Below, piece by piece: positions 34,440-46,373 of a stretch of DNA of 64,000 bases (its first letter is position 1; the number at the start of each line of letters is the position of its first letter). The notes under the pieces were generated by a model. It saw only the letters and a list, made by a program, of their open reading frames with translations. It had not been told where the DNA came from and searched no databases. Origin of the DNA: Symbiodinium natans (Eukaryota > Sar > Dinophyceae > Suessiales > Symbiodiniaceae); the NCBI GenBank assembly GCA_905221605.1, contig CAJNDS010002204.1:211001-275000 (forward strand), in the 5' to 3' direction. Position numbers and translations under genes: made by a program.

Positions 34440-35190
34440 ATTGTGGCCATGCCCAAACCACTGGTATTCACAACGCTTTCGCCTCTTTGTACACCATATC
34501 GCGGAGCAAGAAGCGTTGTCACAAGCATCCATGCCTTTGGCGACCATGCCAAAAACACTGGCATTTACAACGTGTTTGCCTCTTCGTACAATATATTTCG
34601 TACGATCTTTCCGTGCGCATTAAAAGGCCCCTTTAAAGTACTATTTTGGGAGATCTTTTCATGCGGCTTTGCAATGAATAAAATGAATGTAACGCCGCAC
34701 GAATAAGAACCCCGCAAAATAAGCCCATTCATTTAGTGCCGCGCATCAATAATCTTTACACGCGCGTACTATAACTCACTAAAAGACCATATAATTTTAT
34801 TTTTAATTGTAAGGAATGTAATGACGCACGAATTTAATAATAAAATTTGGGCTTTTTTACTTTTCCCCCTTTCATGCTGTAGGTAAAAGCCCCCATGCAT
34901 GATATTAATACGCGAGCATCATATTATATTACAAGCCCGCACACAAGATAATAAGAATAGAATGACACGGGCGTATGAAGATATGAATTCGCCCGTACGT
35001 TCATTCACCTATTCACTTCTTTCCATTGCATTCTTTTCCTTCACTCCTTTAATGCCGTGAAGCGAATGACTGTACAAGGATGTGGAACAAGACACATTGT
35101 CACAAGCACCGAAACACTGGTATTTGCAGCGTTCTCGCCTCTTGTACAACATACTGTGCGAGGATGTGGAACAAGACGCGTTGTCCACAA
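34440..35190 (+). repeat. Degenerate repeat family interrupted by AT-rich island
   Basis: CACTGGTATTCACAACG near 34460 recurs as CACTGGCATTTACAACG near 34552 and CACTGGTATTTGCAGCG near 35113. Each is followed by CGCCTCTTGTAC-like sequence and associated with ACAAGACGCGTTGTCACAAG-like sequence. Copies one and two are about 92 bp apart; copy three lies beyond the AT-rich island. Confidence 0.65.
34621..35060. other. AT-rich island, origin unknown
   Basis: Markedly richer in A and T than its surroundings, with TATTATATTA, AATTTTATTTTTAATT and TTTAATAATAAAAT stretches and scattered CGCG/GCACG pieces. All frames are closed. I see no organelle gene in it. Confidence 0.6.
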
Positions 35191-37587
35191 GCGTATGAAG
35201 CCTTGGCCGGCCTCTGCAGGAAGTGTAAGGTTTGACAAAGTTTCGTTTGGAGTCCGCGCGTAGACGCTGCCGCCACCTCGGCTTTTTGCACTGTAAACCT
35301 CAAAAAATATAGTCTGGTTCAGGAAATTGCGCCCTTGTGCTTGATGCGCTCTGCTTCAAATTATGCGGTTTCTCAGGGTTTTGGCAACGTGTTCCGCCAA
35401 AACGCAAGGCGCCTTACAGGAGCCATTGCATTTGCTCATGCACACAATTCTACTGCCTTTCTATTCTAAAAATCGAGCCAGGCTTTTTCAGCACTCACCA
35501 TAAAAAGACTTCTTTCTCGAACCCATCGCCATACACGTTTCCGATGTCTGGCTAGCGTCCGACCCCCATCCATCACCTGGTTGAGCTTGCCTGCTGAGAC
35601 TACGCATCGCCCTATGTGAGAGGGAAAGACGATAATCGAATGAGAATCTCGCGAAACTCTGACCTTGTGTAAACTCTCCCAATGTGGGACCAATGTGGGA
35701 GGCTTTCGAGCTGAGATGCGAGTGGACTTGGACCTTTCCTGAAAGGTATGGACAGAAAAAATCCACCGGTCTCGTTCTCCCTCGAAGGAAACATGAAAAG
35801 CTAGCCAGCATATTCGCGCAGACAGAATCCGGCAGCCCAGCGGGAAATTGGGAGCCAACTAGAAGAAGATGCTGGCATTTGTACTGCGGGGTTGCGAAAA
35901 CCAAAAAACGAGTTCGCAGTGACATCTCGGAGCGCAAACGCACAGTTTCCTCTTCAGGCTCACTAAGACGAAAAACATGCTGTCGAGTCCTCAGGAGGCG
36001 TCCCACAAAAGTTCTTAGACCAATGCGCATCTTGCCATCTTGCCACTTATGAACATCAGGGCCTTTCCTGCTAGCATCACTCCCCTTGGGGTGTCTGGCA
36101 CTGAACTGGACTAAACCCATTCATTCATTCCTCACGATTCCTCACAACGCGGCGCCCTGAGCACCAAGGGCCAAAACTTTCCTCCGTGGTTTGAGGACAT
36201 TTTGGTCTTGGTCTCCTTTCGGCTCTCTTTCCTTTCTCTGCTGTTAAGTTGTGACAATGCAGTTTATGGTACATGCTGGCATGCCTGTTGGGATACAGCA
36301 AAGAAAATCTCTTGGGCAGCGACAATTAAAAAACGAATTGGGACGGAGCAGGAAGCTTAGAAAAGAACAGAAGATGTCAATGTCCCGGAACCCGATTGGG
36401 CAGGTCGAGCTTCGAGATTTGGGAAATGGTTAGGGTCTGAGATATGGCAACCGCTGCCGACTAGCACCGGGGCCTGTTTCAGTAAAAAAAGCGAAATGGA
36501 GGACTGCACGTAACACCATTTGTCAGTCTAACCCTGGTTGAACGTGCCGACACAAAGACAAGCTTGAAAGCGGGCAAGAAGCAAGGCAACAGGACAGCGC
36601 TGGAACCGAGGGAACTCAGGCCCACTTGTCCTCGACAGCTGGTCTTTGAGGATATCTCTTTGCCAACCTGTCGAAAGCCTCCAGAAAGTCACGAGTGACG
36701 AGACTTCGCACACTTCTCTCAGGCTGCTTTGGGTCACGTTAGACCTCTGGCAACGCCTGGCCTTCACACCTCAACACCTCTGCCTGTTCAGCCAGGTGAG
36801 CGCTCGTGTAAACCTAAACCATCACTGATACCGCTTTTCGAGTTTGGGCGGGGTTAAGACCTGTAGCAGGACGTCAAATTCCTCTGTTAACACGCTTCAC
36901 ACGGAATGTTCCCGAACATGTCACGTCGGCCTCATCCAATCCAACGAGGCCTGCGAACGAGAATGCTTCCTGACCGGGCAAGGTACAGGGTGCGGGCCAT
37001 AACGGAAACCGCCAAGGCTGTAACCGAAACCGTGCGACAGGAGAAGAAGGACAACCGCAACAACAACCAGCACTCGCGCAACAGAAACCAAGACGCCGCA
37101 AAGGAAACCACCAACGGGCTTCGGGAACCTCCTCCATAACAGCCTCCTCCGCGCTCTGCACGGTCATGCAAGGGCGCTTGGCATTGTCGAAGATGTTCTC
37201 GGCAGCCTTAGCAGATAGCTCTCGCCTCTAGACCAAAGCTGCACCTGTGGGAAGAAAGCTACATTCTCCGGAACAAGGTATGTTCCGGTTGTCCTTCCAC
37301 CTAGAAGGCATGCCTATGGAATGTTTTGGGGGGCGGGGCAGACATCCAAAGTAACACGATATCTTTCGATGCTTGGCACTTGGACCTCGGGTGCCATGCG
37401 TCGCTTCATCCGACAGGGAAGACCCTGAGCTCAGCGGATCAAGGCATCTCCAGACCATTCCAGACCATGATCTCTTTAACCGGCTTAGTCATTCTCAAAA
37501 TGTGTGGGAGAAGACTGGAGAGCACAGGTTTCGCATGCACGATTCTGAATTGGAAACCCTGCTCCCGCCTTTTGGATCTGCTGGAGG
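35191..37587. other. Intergenic DNA
   Basis: The 210-codon minus frame at 35488-36120 has no motif and unconvincing composition. Decamer duplications lie at 36127-36146 (ATTCCTCACG/A) and 37449-37468 (TCCAGACCAT). Nothing else recognised. Confidence 0.4.
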
Positions 37588-37761
37588 CAATTTTCGGAGT
37601 CTATCGTTGAAGCATTTTCAAGCTACGAAACCTCAGTCTTGCAGCCCGGCTCATATGTCATACACACATCCGCCCTGGTTGTCCACAATGAGTCTGCACT
37701 GCTCTGGATCAAAGATTACAAGGGTCGCACGTTCACCAGCTACCCTTCTTGCCATGCATAA
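37588..37761 (+). CDS. Candidate terminal exon, unknown protein
   Basis: After a possible acceptor (CTGGAG/G) 57 codons run to a TAA and read as protein: FSESIVEAFSSYETSVLQPG, SYVIHTSALVVHNESALLWI and KDYKGRTFTSYPSC. It is too short to be significant on length. It is one of the few plausible plus-strand coding pieces. No family recognised. Confidence 0.27.
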   Translation, partial: QFSESIVEAFSSYETSVLQPGSYVIHTSALVVHNESALLWIKDYKGRTFTSYPSCHA

Positions 37762-38668
37762 CAACCCTGACAACTAAACTAGCAACATCCGTGTTGAGCC
37801 CGGTGGAGCGGCAGGGGCAGCTGAAAAGTGTCAAAGTGTTCAAAGGGGAGCCATGGTTGTCCCATGTCGATCACACGTCTAATTCCGTCGAATGAAGCTC
37901 CAAGACGTCGTTCTGCTGCAAGACAATTCCTTTTTTCGCATCTTTGGCGCAAATTATCCTGTCTCTGCTTGTGTCGCATTTGCAGCGCTCAGTATCTGGC
38001 AGGCAGCATGGGAAGTGTGGGTCGCAATTGAGTTTGGCTTCCCAGCTCCGCCAGGTCTCGAGCTGTAGGAGTTCCGTCTCAAGTATTCACCAACTAACCC
38101 TCCTCGCAGAAACACCGTCATTTTAGCATGCCCGCTTCTGCTGGTTTTCTGGACCCAGGTTCCGAACTCCCTCATGGACCTTCCTATGGAAACCTCTTGG
38201 GACACCTACTAAACTACAGCGAAATCTTCCAGCTGCCGTTCCTGGGCCTTGCCCATGCCCCAACAATCAGACACCGGTGCGCACGACTTCGTCCCCTATG
38301 ACCCCCATGCAATTCATTGCAATTCCGATGTCCCCTCTGAATCATGAACCTCTCATGCACCCACGATCGACTCTTTTTCACCGCCGTGAAAGCCCTTCAT
38401 TACACGCCCTCGGATTCCCCATGTGGACCCCCATAGACCTCGTGTGTTCCTTCTTCGCCTCAAGACATCTGGGCCCCTTGCACGATGCCCTGTGCCGAGG
38501 CGGGTCGCGCAGCGATCAAGTTAGGATAAGTTGGGATCCCCGAAGTCCGAGTGGCCGAGTGAAGCTCATGCAGAAGCCCGTCACTTCGAGCCGAGAGAAC
38601 CGAGGCACCTCCAGCCGCACAACGGGACAAGACTCACAAAACTCACAAAACTCACAAAAAAAACAACA
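37762..38668. other. Intergenic DNA
   Basis: No gene seen. A 9-bp repeat ACTCACAAA x3 lies at about 38632-38658. Confidence 0.45.
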
Positions 38669-39115
38669 CTACAAGGGGCTGTTGTGACTGCTGCGGTTTA
38701 ACACGACAAGGTTAGGCCACACCCTGGCCTGGGGACTCGGAATCCGTGCTCTCAAGAATGCCTCCAGCTTCTGATACCTCAGCAAGGCTGTTGACAGTGT
38801 CAAACCCTCTGCGAAAGGAGTCAGCAATGGGCATCTTGCCAGCAGCCGGCCGGCCGCCAGCTCAGCGGCGTCGGGCGCAATCGCGAAGAAGGCGCCTAGC
38901 CTTCCACAGGCGACCTCTGGCCGAATGCTCGATGATGCTTTGTCTTTGCGCAACGTGCGGTTTTGAAAATGTGTGGTGGCGCACCCAAGCAAGACCCAGC
39001 GCAGGATTTGGGAAGACCTCGCAACAGCAACGGGAAATGCAAGCGCAGACTCTTTTTTGACCGCAACATGGCTTGGACGGCTTGATTCCCACGGGTCTGA
39101 GGTCATGGCCCGCAC
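38669..39115 (-). CDS. Hypothetical ORF, 148 codons
   Basis: Composition is protein-like throughout the last two thirds: RLGAFFAIAPDAAELAAGRL, ARCPLLTPFAEGLTLSTALL and YQKLEAFLRARIPSPQARVW. It is Ala/Leu-rich and probably helical. The frame begins at an ATG and ends at a stop without needing splicing. No signal peptide, membrane segment or recognised domain. The opposite strand is not open over the same span. Confidence 0.38.
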   Translation of the reverse strand: MRAMTSDPWESSRPSHVAVKKESALAFPVAVARSSQILRWVLLGCATTHFQNRTLRKDKASSSIRPEVACGRLGAFFAIAPDAAELAAGRLLARCPLLTPFAEGLTLSTALLRYQKLEAFLRARIPSPQARVWPNLVVLNRSSHNSPL

Positions 39116-41760
39116 ACCAGCAGAACGGGGTGGCCCAGCATAGTAGAGGCCACGGAGATTTGGCCAGGAGCGCCTTCTTGCAGACTCGCAAATGTCGCAA
39201 AACGATCGCTGTTTTGTTCAAGGTTCTATATGCTCACTGGTGAACCCTGGCGCGCTGGACAGTTCCATGGTGCGATATGCCGAAGAGTGACACCTTGCAT
39301 TGACTCTTAGGGTGCTCATGAGAGCTCACAAGCTGTCAGGCCTCGGATCGCCTGAGGCCTCTGCTCCTGCAACGCCATTTCGAATCACGGAAACACTAAC
39401 ATACAAGGCACATTCTCGCGTAGTGAGACCGGGTGCGACCCTTGTAATGGCTTTCCTGATGGCTCCAAGTATTGCCAGCATGATATCAAACGTGGACGGA
39501 TGCAGCGCGGACGTGCACGAGCATGCACATCTTCTGCCTATGATGACGTCGCAGAGATGCTCACCGGAACCAGGACTTCCTGAAGGTCGTGTCTGCGGCT
39601 TGAAAGACTCGTCTGGGATTTGGGGGCAGGGGGGGTGTCTCAATGTGTCTCACATCCTTGATGTGGAAGGCTTTAGAGCCTTGAAGGGTGTGACTTATGA
39701 CTGGCTTATGGCTGGCTTTGGGTTCAGCAGTGGTTGAGAACTTGAAGAGGTTCGAGGCCAGAAAGCAGCAAGCTCGGTTGTCAGACATGTTCTCGTATGT
39801 GTACAGGCGCTAAAGACGCCCGTGTCTGTTTGAGGATTGTGCGCCCAAGGCGGCTACCCACACTTTCCGACCCCAAATCAAAGGTAATCCCAGTACTCCC
39901 GAATACTCGCGAGCTCCTGCCAGTGACACACCATTCAGCTCAGCACCATGTCGCCTGACGGCTGTGAAGAGCCTTGGGCAGCGACTCGCACAACACGGTT
40001 CGAAGAGCTTGAAGGGATGTGCTCTTGCTGCCTACTTACTTCAATGCTAGTTGTTACAGTGTGTTGCGAAAGATGGGCCATCGTGGCTGGCAGCAAAGGA
40101 GGAAGTGTGCTTATCTTCTTGAGGTTGGCACTGGCTTAGTTTCCTTGCTAATGTTGGATCCCCACCCCTGGCTCCAAATGTTTGAGCCCCAATGCTGCAA
40201 ATTGCCGCACTTCTGACAAATGACAACCTGCATTGGGCTTGGACTCGTCACGCCATGGGTCGAAGACCACCGCAATCGCCTCACCTGCAAGCTGCGCTAG
40301 GCTCCCTTTCGCAACGCGCAAAAAGCATTCAGTTGAGTCAGCTGCGGCCTTCGAGCGAAGATGCGAACAGGACAAGAACTGCCTCCTGAGCAGCGTTTCC
40401 AGATGCTCACATTGTCACATCCAATACGAGTACGGCTGTCTGCCTCTAAGAACTCGTCAACATGTCAGGCTTTGGCTAATTTTTGCAAACCCGACATGGA
40501 AAAGGGGGCGTGTACACACTAACCAACTCATCGCAAGCCTCCAAACGACTCTCTGACTTGTCTCGGAATCTCGGACAGGGAACACACTTCAACGCCCAGC
40601 GAACACTGGAGGGATCTGGAGGGCTTGAGGCAAATACTATAGCTGGCACGTCCGTATGATGTAACCGTATGATTTGAAAGGCATGGGGACAGCCTTCAAC
40701 GGGAAGTCGAGAGGCTTAACCCGGACATGCGCGGACATGCCTGGACATGCCCGGACCCGACACGGACACGGGATGACATGGGACACGCGGCCAAGCCGTC
40801 ATCGGCATGCGCCTTAAGGCGCTGGAACACCGACCTTCCGCCCACCAGAGTAACAGCCAGGTGCCCTCACCGAATGTGAAGATACTGTGCCACTGAAGGG
40901 CAACATGGCACAATTAGAGGGCTAGAAATTTTAATGCTGCAGCCTCCACCTGTGTCAACTCTATGCACGAACACAAACAGTGCCGGAAAAAGACCATTCC
41001 TCCGACCGTTGGCAGCCGCCGCCCAGCTCCTGGCTTTCGAGACTGCTGTGGTAATGCGCAAGGACTCACGATAGCAGAAAGGTGATTGTCGTGAGCACTC
41101 TGCCAGCTTCACTCGTCACTTGGGCTCTACGGGTTTGCTTCCAAAATTACCGCGGCTGGACGGAGCACAGGAGTACAGTTAGCGCAGAAATTTCAACGAA
41201 AGCGAACACGCCAGGCTTGTTAGAAGAGCACAAGGTCACACCAGCCAAGATCGTAAGAGGCGGTAAAAGCTGGGTAAGAGTGAAAAGGCAGCAAGCTTGG
41301 CGGCAAAACCCATGTCCAAGACCTGCTGGACTCGCCACGTGCCTGAAGAGATGCCCCCGAAATTGCAGGATACAGGAGGAAACAAGTTCGGAAAGAAGTT
41401 TGGTTCTGACTCTACATTCGCTCTGATCTGCGCTGAGAGGGCTGAGTGCAATACGAAGGCATGCTCGGGAAAAAATTCCCGAAGGCCTGGGAGTGCAGAC
41501 TTGAAAACCGGAAAACACGCTGCATGTGGGGAAATTCTAGGGCTCTAGGTTTGGGGTCTGCCGGGCTACCGCAAACATCCACAAACCGAAACCACGTCCA
41601 TGCCTGGGTTTCTTGTTTCGAAAGGGTTATGCCATTATGCAAAAAAAAATGGGGCGAAAACCGCCTTAAGAGGCTAGTCGCGGCTAGTGTTTGCCCATGT
41701 CTTCCCCCTACATGCCCACGAAAGAGGTAGGTCATCGATGCAGCCATGGTGTCTGTCTGC
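39116..41760. other. Intergenic DNA
   Basis: A 145-codon plus frame (39300-39737) and its 105-codon antisense partner are both open and cannot be told apart from chance. A decamer repeat GGACATGC-NN x3 lies at 40721-40750. Nothing else seen. Confidence 0.4.
40721..40750. repeat. Decamer repeat CCGGACATGC x3
   Basis: CCGGACATGC, GCGGACATGC, CTGGACATGC, followed by decayed units to about 40770. Confidence 0.85.
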
Positions 41761-42340
41761 AACTAGCCCCTCACCACAAAGTGACTTAGAAATCGGCTAA
41801 TTTTACGGACGAACAGGATGACACAAAGGTAATAATATTGTGGGGGGGGGGGGGGGGGGTCGAATATAATAAGATATCGCATTCGTAATAACATAAGATA
41901 GAAAGGACCTTGGTTTTCATCCATAATTGTTTATCTCTTTGATTTAGTCTTTCGTTGAGGTATTATTTAGCCTAATTTTAGACGTGCACGGGTGACAGGA
42001 AAATTTCTCTCTTCATCACTTCCCTTTTCCTTCACTCAACTTTCTATTCCTTATGAATGAGGTCTTTGAGTCAATAATAGTTCTGTGAGATTGTAATTAA
42101 TATTAATATTATGATTCCAACGTAGAAGACGTCTCTTGTTCATATTAATATATTTATTACTGCGAGGCAAGAGAGTGGGCCCCGCGAATGCACCCTTGAT
42201 CTGTGTCCCGCTCTTAATGTAGTTTTCCTATGTTCTCTAGCCCTTTATTCGTGCGTTGGATTCCTTTCTCATTTGTCTCTTTTTTTTGGCCTTTTATCAT
42301 CCTTCGGTGCGGGGTTGTTAGATTTTAAATTCAACTGTTC
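41761..42340. other. AT-rich island with an 18-G run
   Basis: AT-rich sequence (ATTAATATTAATATTATG, TATTAATATATTTATTAC) with exactly 18 consecutive G at 41842-41859. All frames are closed. It directly abuts the retroelement remnant on its right. Origin unknown. Confidence 0.6.
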
Positions 42341-42384
42341 TCCTCGCCCGGAATTCTTCTCCTCGCCCGGTCTACTCCTACTGT

Positions 42385-42470
42385 AGAGACTCCCTGTAGT
42401 GCCCAACCCCAGAGACCTGGAGCACCCAACCTTAGAGACTCCCTAGAATGCCCAACCCCAGAGACTCCTG
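42385..42470. repeat. Short tandem repeat at the 3-prime edge of the remnant
   Basis: TGCCCAACCCCAGAGA occurs twice about 45 bp apart, with related GAGACTCCCT and GAGCACCCAACC pieces between. Confidence 0.7.
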
Positions 42471-42655
42471 GACTGGCGTGCATGGCTGCCCCATCCAAAA
42501 CCGGCTGCGCCTCGTGGGGGATAGGGTCGTTGCCAGCAGCAAGTGCCCTGTGGAAACGCTCGTCTGACGAGGATGTAGAGGTGGTAATGACGCTCGCTGG
42601 CCGCCGTCTTTCCTGGCTAGCTGCCAGGCAGGGCCCCAAGGGCCCCAGCCAATCC

Positions 42656-42786
42656 CTGTCCTGATCGCGCATCCGTTGCGCGGGCCATTGACGAGGTCCT
42701 CAACCATCGGAAATTTGAAGTCATGGAACCTGTCCTGATCGCGCATCCGAGGTCCTCAACCATCGGAAATTTGAAGTCATGGAACC
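42656..42786. repeat. Local duplication inside the remnant
   Basis: CTGTCCTGATCGCGCATCCG occurs at about 42656 and 42730, and GAGGTCCTCAACCATCGGAA...GGAACC follows each. The first copy has about 17 extra bases between the two parts. The period is about 74 bp. Confidence 0.85.
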
Positions 42787-42909
42787 ACTGAGCCGGAAAC
42801 AGCTTGCGAAACCGAAGGACCAAGCTCTCTTGAGACATGAACCCGGTGAACTCTGCGTCCGACCTGGTTGCTAGGTTGGCAGCCATCCGCCCACGGCCGT
42901 CCCCTGAGC

Positions 42910-43264
42910 TTACTTGCGGCGGCCCCTCCGCACAGATCAACCCTGCCAGGACGTCGGCCTTGCACATCTGCTCCAAAGGGCAGTCGCAGACCAATGTCCG
43001 CCCAAGTTCAGCAAGGCGAGAGGACAAAGTTGACTTGATGCGTTGCACATAAGAGGGTAACCATTCGGATGGCTTGCAGGAATGGCCTGGCACTTTGGGC
43101 GACTTCCAGATTGTAGTTGGGACGCGGTGGCTGTGGCGCCCTTGGCCAACATAGACGAAGTCCTCCGGCAAAACGCCGAATTCAGCCAAAACGTCGCGGA
43201 CCGTGCGCCTAGTGGGAACCCTAGCCGCTTCCTGCGGGTCCGCGGGGCGCAGCTCGAGAGACAC
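42910..43264 (-). pseudogene. DUF4326-like segment of the remnant
   Basis: This part is still open. It contains VYVGQGRHSHRVPTTIWKSP and LVCDCPLEQMCKADVLAGLI, the two hallmarks I associate with the DUF4326 fold (a G-R-x-S/H...W-x-P pattern near the start and a C-x-C...C-x-A/G-D-V-L pattern at the end). The role of this domain is not established. It sits downstream of the Cys/His segment, as in intact relatives. Confidence 0.5.
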
Positions 43265-46200
43265 CCCTAACTTTCTTACCCACTCTATCCATTGGCCTCG
43301 CGAGCCTTTGGAATCTTGTCAAGAAGCGTAGAGCCGAACTACCGAATTAGGTCGAATTCAAATCTGACCTGCTGGGGAAACACAAAGTTCCTCCCATGAG
43401 GGAGTGATAGATGCAAAGGGCTTTGTTCGAACTTTACTTTGAAGGGAACGCAACTGTCGCACTGCCGGGCGACAGAAATACCACCTAGCTGACCGAAGCC
43501 CAAGCTCTTGGCGTGTTGCATTCCACTCATGACATCAACTGAAACACGAGAAACACCCCTAACAGCTCCATGGCCCATTCTCGCAAACAGCGGGAGTCTA
43601 GCTCCAACCAATGCTCCCTGCGGCCAACAACCTCGACGCGAGGCATCCTACAGCTTTGCCCAGCCTCACTGCCCACCAGGAAGCAGCCACCGCGATGGAA
43701 AATGCGAAAGGGGCAGTGTATTCGGCCTCTTCCTTGCTTGCGTAAACCATGGCGCCATTCCTCTTGAAGGGGTCCACTCGTAAGCCGCACGGGTGTGATG
43801 ACAATTGAGCGGAGGCCATGAAGAGATCTCCTCCAAGTTGCGCCGAAGCAACTGAGATTTACATCGAGCCCACGAAGACGCAGGCACTATACCGAGTGTC
43901 CATCCACTTGCCCGACTTGGCCATTTCAATGAACCCCCTCCTCTTGCTTCCAGCTTGGCGATCTCCTCGAGGACAAACTCGCAGGCCTGGTTGTCGACAG
44001 CGATCCTCGGACCGCAGAGGGGTAGGCACTGCCCTCCCAAGCTGGTAGAGCAGTCCAACGCAGCTGCAATGAAGCACACCCTCCAGCTGCGCCGATAAAG
44101 ATTGTTGACGAAGAGGATGAGAGAGATCGTGGAACGGACCCAGACACACGACAAGAAGGCCTTTGAAAGTGGGACGTTGGGACCTGCCATAAGATCGGCC
44201 ATGACTGGCCTGGGCAGTTTCTCCTGCATAAACCGGTCATCACCTGACCCCGAAGACCCGGGCGGCTCCTGGCTCCGTGCTTGCTGGAGCCACAAACCCA
44301 CTCCTTCTTGGTGACCCCGCAACGGTGGGCACCATTACTACACGGAGTCTTTGCGCATGTCCACGCATAACGGGCGCCACCTGCTGGCCGTTGACTTGCC
44401 CAAAGCGAAGCGGCTCTCCTTAAGAGATGGAAGTGGAAGCCGGCACCTGATTTTTGAACTATCTGGCGACCCACTCCGACCGCTCTTCGGCATCACGCGC
44501 CTGGAGCCAAGCCAAACGGCGACTGGAGGGCACGGCCGCCACCGACTTCTTGGCCCTGAAGACATACGCCATGGCGACGTCTAGAGTCTAGAGGAACTTG
44601 GACGAACAAAGTCGTGTCCGCTCCAGACTCCCGCCAATGGCTTGACGCCTGCGATAGAATAAGCAAGCCTGAGGGCGCGCAGCCTGTCCAGGCACCCGTC
44701 CACACGCGGGCTGCAAGTCTCGTCCTGCGCTGTATAGAGGTTATCGTCCGGACTTGCAAGCTTTTGACCTTGCGCAAGTTGAAGGCGCAAAGCATTCCTC
44801 TTGTTCAATTCCCGGGCCACCCGAGAAAGGGTCTGGTCAGAGGGTGTCATCTCAGGCCTAGAACCGTGACTTGACATCCCTGAGCTCTGCTTCGTCCAGC
44901 AGCGAACCCAGGTCCGAGGCCTGTACCTTACTACGGCCCTGGAGAGATAAGTCCTCACAGCACTCCAAGCACACCTGATTCTGGCTGTCTGGATGGCAGT
45001 TGCATCCCCAAGGAAGCAAGAGTCAATGGCTGCTTCGTCGATAAAGAAGAATCTAAACTCCTCGAGATTGCAAATCTGAGCATCCACCAGGCCTTGGACT
45101 ACCCTCGCATCTAGGGCAAAGTTGGCAAAGCCCTGAACGTCGCCTCAGGACTAGGCCCATCCCTTGGCACTAGATTCACGCCGGCCATGCCTGCCAGCGA
45201 AGGGGCACCGCCCTTCGACGGTCACTCCGTCGATCCTCGCACAGCTGATTAAAGCACTGCGGCACGAAATGAAGACCGCTCCCGCTCACGAGACACAACT
45301 GCTACCGCACCAATCGTACCAGCAGCGGGGCCCTCACACAACTTTTTTCTGCTGCGCACGCACTCTCAAATCACACCCGCCTAGGTTACTATATCCGGGA
45401 CGCAAGGAATTATCCCTGAAAAAGCGGGAAAGACGAGGCGCTCGAGCCGGATGAAACGATGCCGGCGCACGACGAACGCATTTGACACAACGTTTTGTCC
45501 CAGGCCATCACCTCAAATTTAGTCAGATGTCAAATAGCTGGGACCGGAAATACGGGCGGTTCCCGCTGCCTGCTTGTAGCCGCAGAGCGATGTTCCGTCT
45601 GCCAACCGAAGGCGGACGTGACTCGCCTCGCTGGCGATGTAGGCTTCCGCGAGGGGGTATGGAGACAACAAGCGTGCGTTTCGCTTCAGTCCCCACAACC
45701 ATTCTGCCACGTCCTTCTCCCTCATGATCTGCCAGATCTGGGCCGACTTCCTCTTTGCGCGCGGCGACCTCCCTCGTGGCCTCTTCCATGGAAACGTTGC
45801 CCAAGATCGAGAGCCCTGTGGCGTCCGGACAGGCAGTGCACGAGGACGCTCTCGCCGTTGTTGAGGGTGTTCTGGATGGCGGGATGGCAAGCTCCCTGCA
45901 GCCAGACCCGCCATGCGCACACGACATCCCCGACGTCTGCGCCGCACTCGTCCGTGATGCTAACGAGTTCCTCAGCCGCCAAAACCCTGGAGAGCCTCCC
46001 GAGCTAGCCGGTCATGGCAGCGGCTGTATGCTGCATAGGCGTCCTGGGGGCTCGTGATTCGAGCACCATGGTCCCAACCGCGAAAATTGGAAGCCTCCCC
46101 TAGCTGAATCGCAACGTGCGCAGGGTGCTTGCCTACAAACAATACGCCTGATAGGGATTCTACCCCCGCAAAGTTGACAGCAGCAGTGGGCATCGGTGCA

Positions 46201-46373
46201 GGCGGGACATGGACAACTTCAGCCACTGAACGCCACAGCAACCAAAATTCTTCAACCCTGCTGTCCTGCAGGAGTTGGGCAGCGCACTCCCTGTAGGCCA
46301 TAAAGTTGGGCACCGCCAACGTAGGCTCCTCCGTGAAAGCAACGTCTGCAACGCTCAGTTCCTCTGAGACCAT

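Larger units (their letters stand above)
42480..46373 (-). pseudogene. Frameshifted multi-copy retroelement-type polyprotein remnant
   Basis: Reading from 46373 downward, successive pieces in all three minus frames join into one long protein that I recognise as a recurrent dinoflagellate ORF, usually found with a reverse transcriptase further downstream. In order: an N-terminal part (GVLFVGKHPAHVAIQLGEAS, then VSITDECGADVGDVVCAWRV); EEATREVAARKEEVGPDLA; EEFRFFFIDEAAIDSCF (about 45060); KVQASDLGSLLDEAELRDVK (about 44870-44930); TPSDQTLSRVARELNKR; LDRLRALRLAYSIAGVKPLA; a Cys/His segment HRCGVTKKEWVCGSSKHGAR (about 44270-44330); AEYTAPFAFSIAVAASWWA; VGRREHWLELDSRCLREWAM; the segment at 42910-43264; and LVLRFRKLFPAQWFHDFKFP. 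At least eight frame changes make it non-functional, and no reverse transcriptase remains. Assignment is from memory, unverified. Confidence 0.65.

Noticed and set aside
35488-36120. 210-codon minus-strand ORF
   Set aside because: No motif, mixed composition and a shorter ORF in another minus frame of similar quality.
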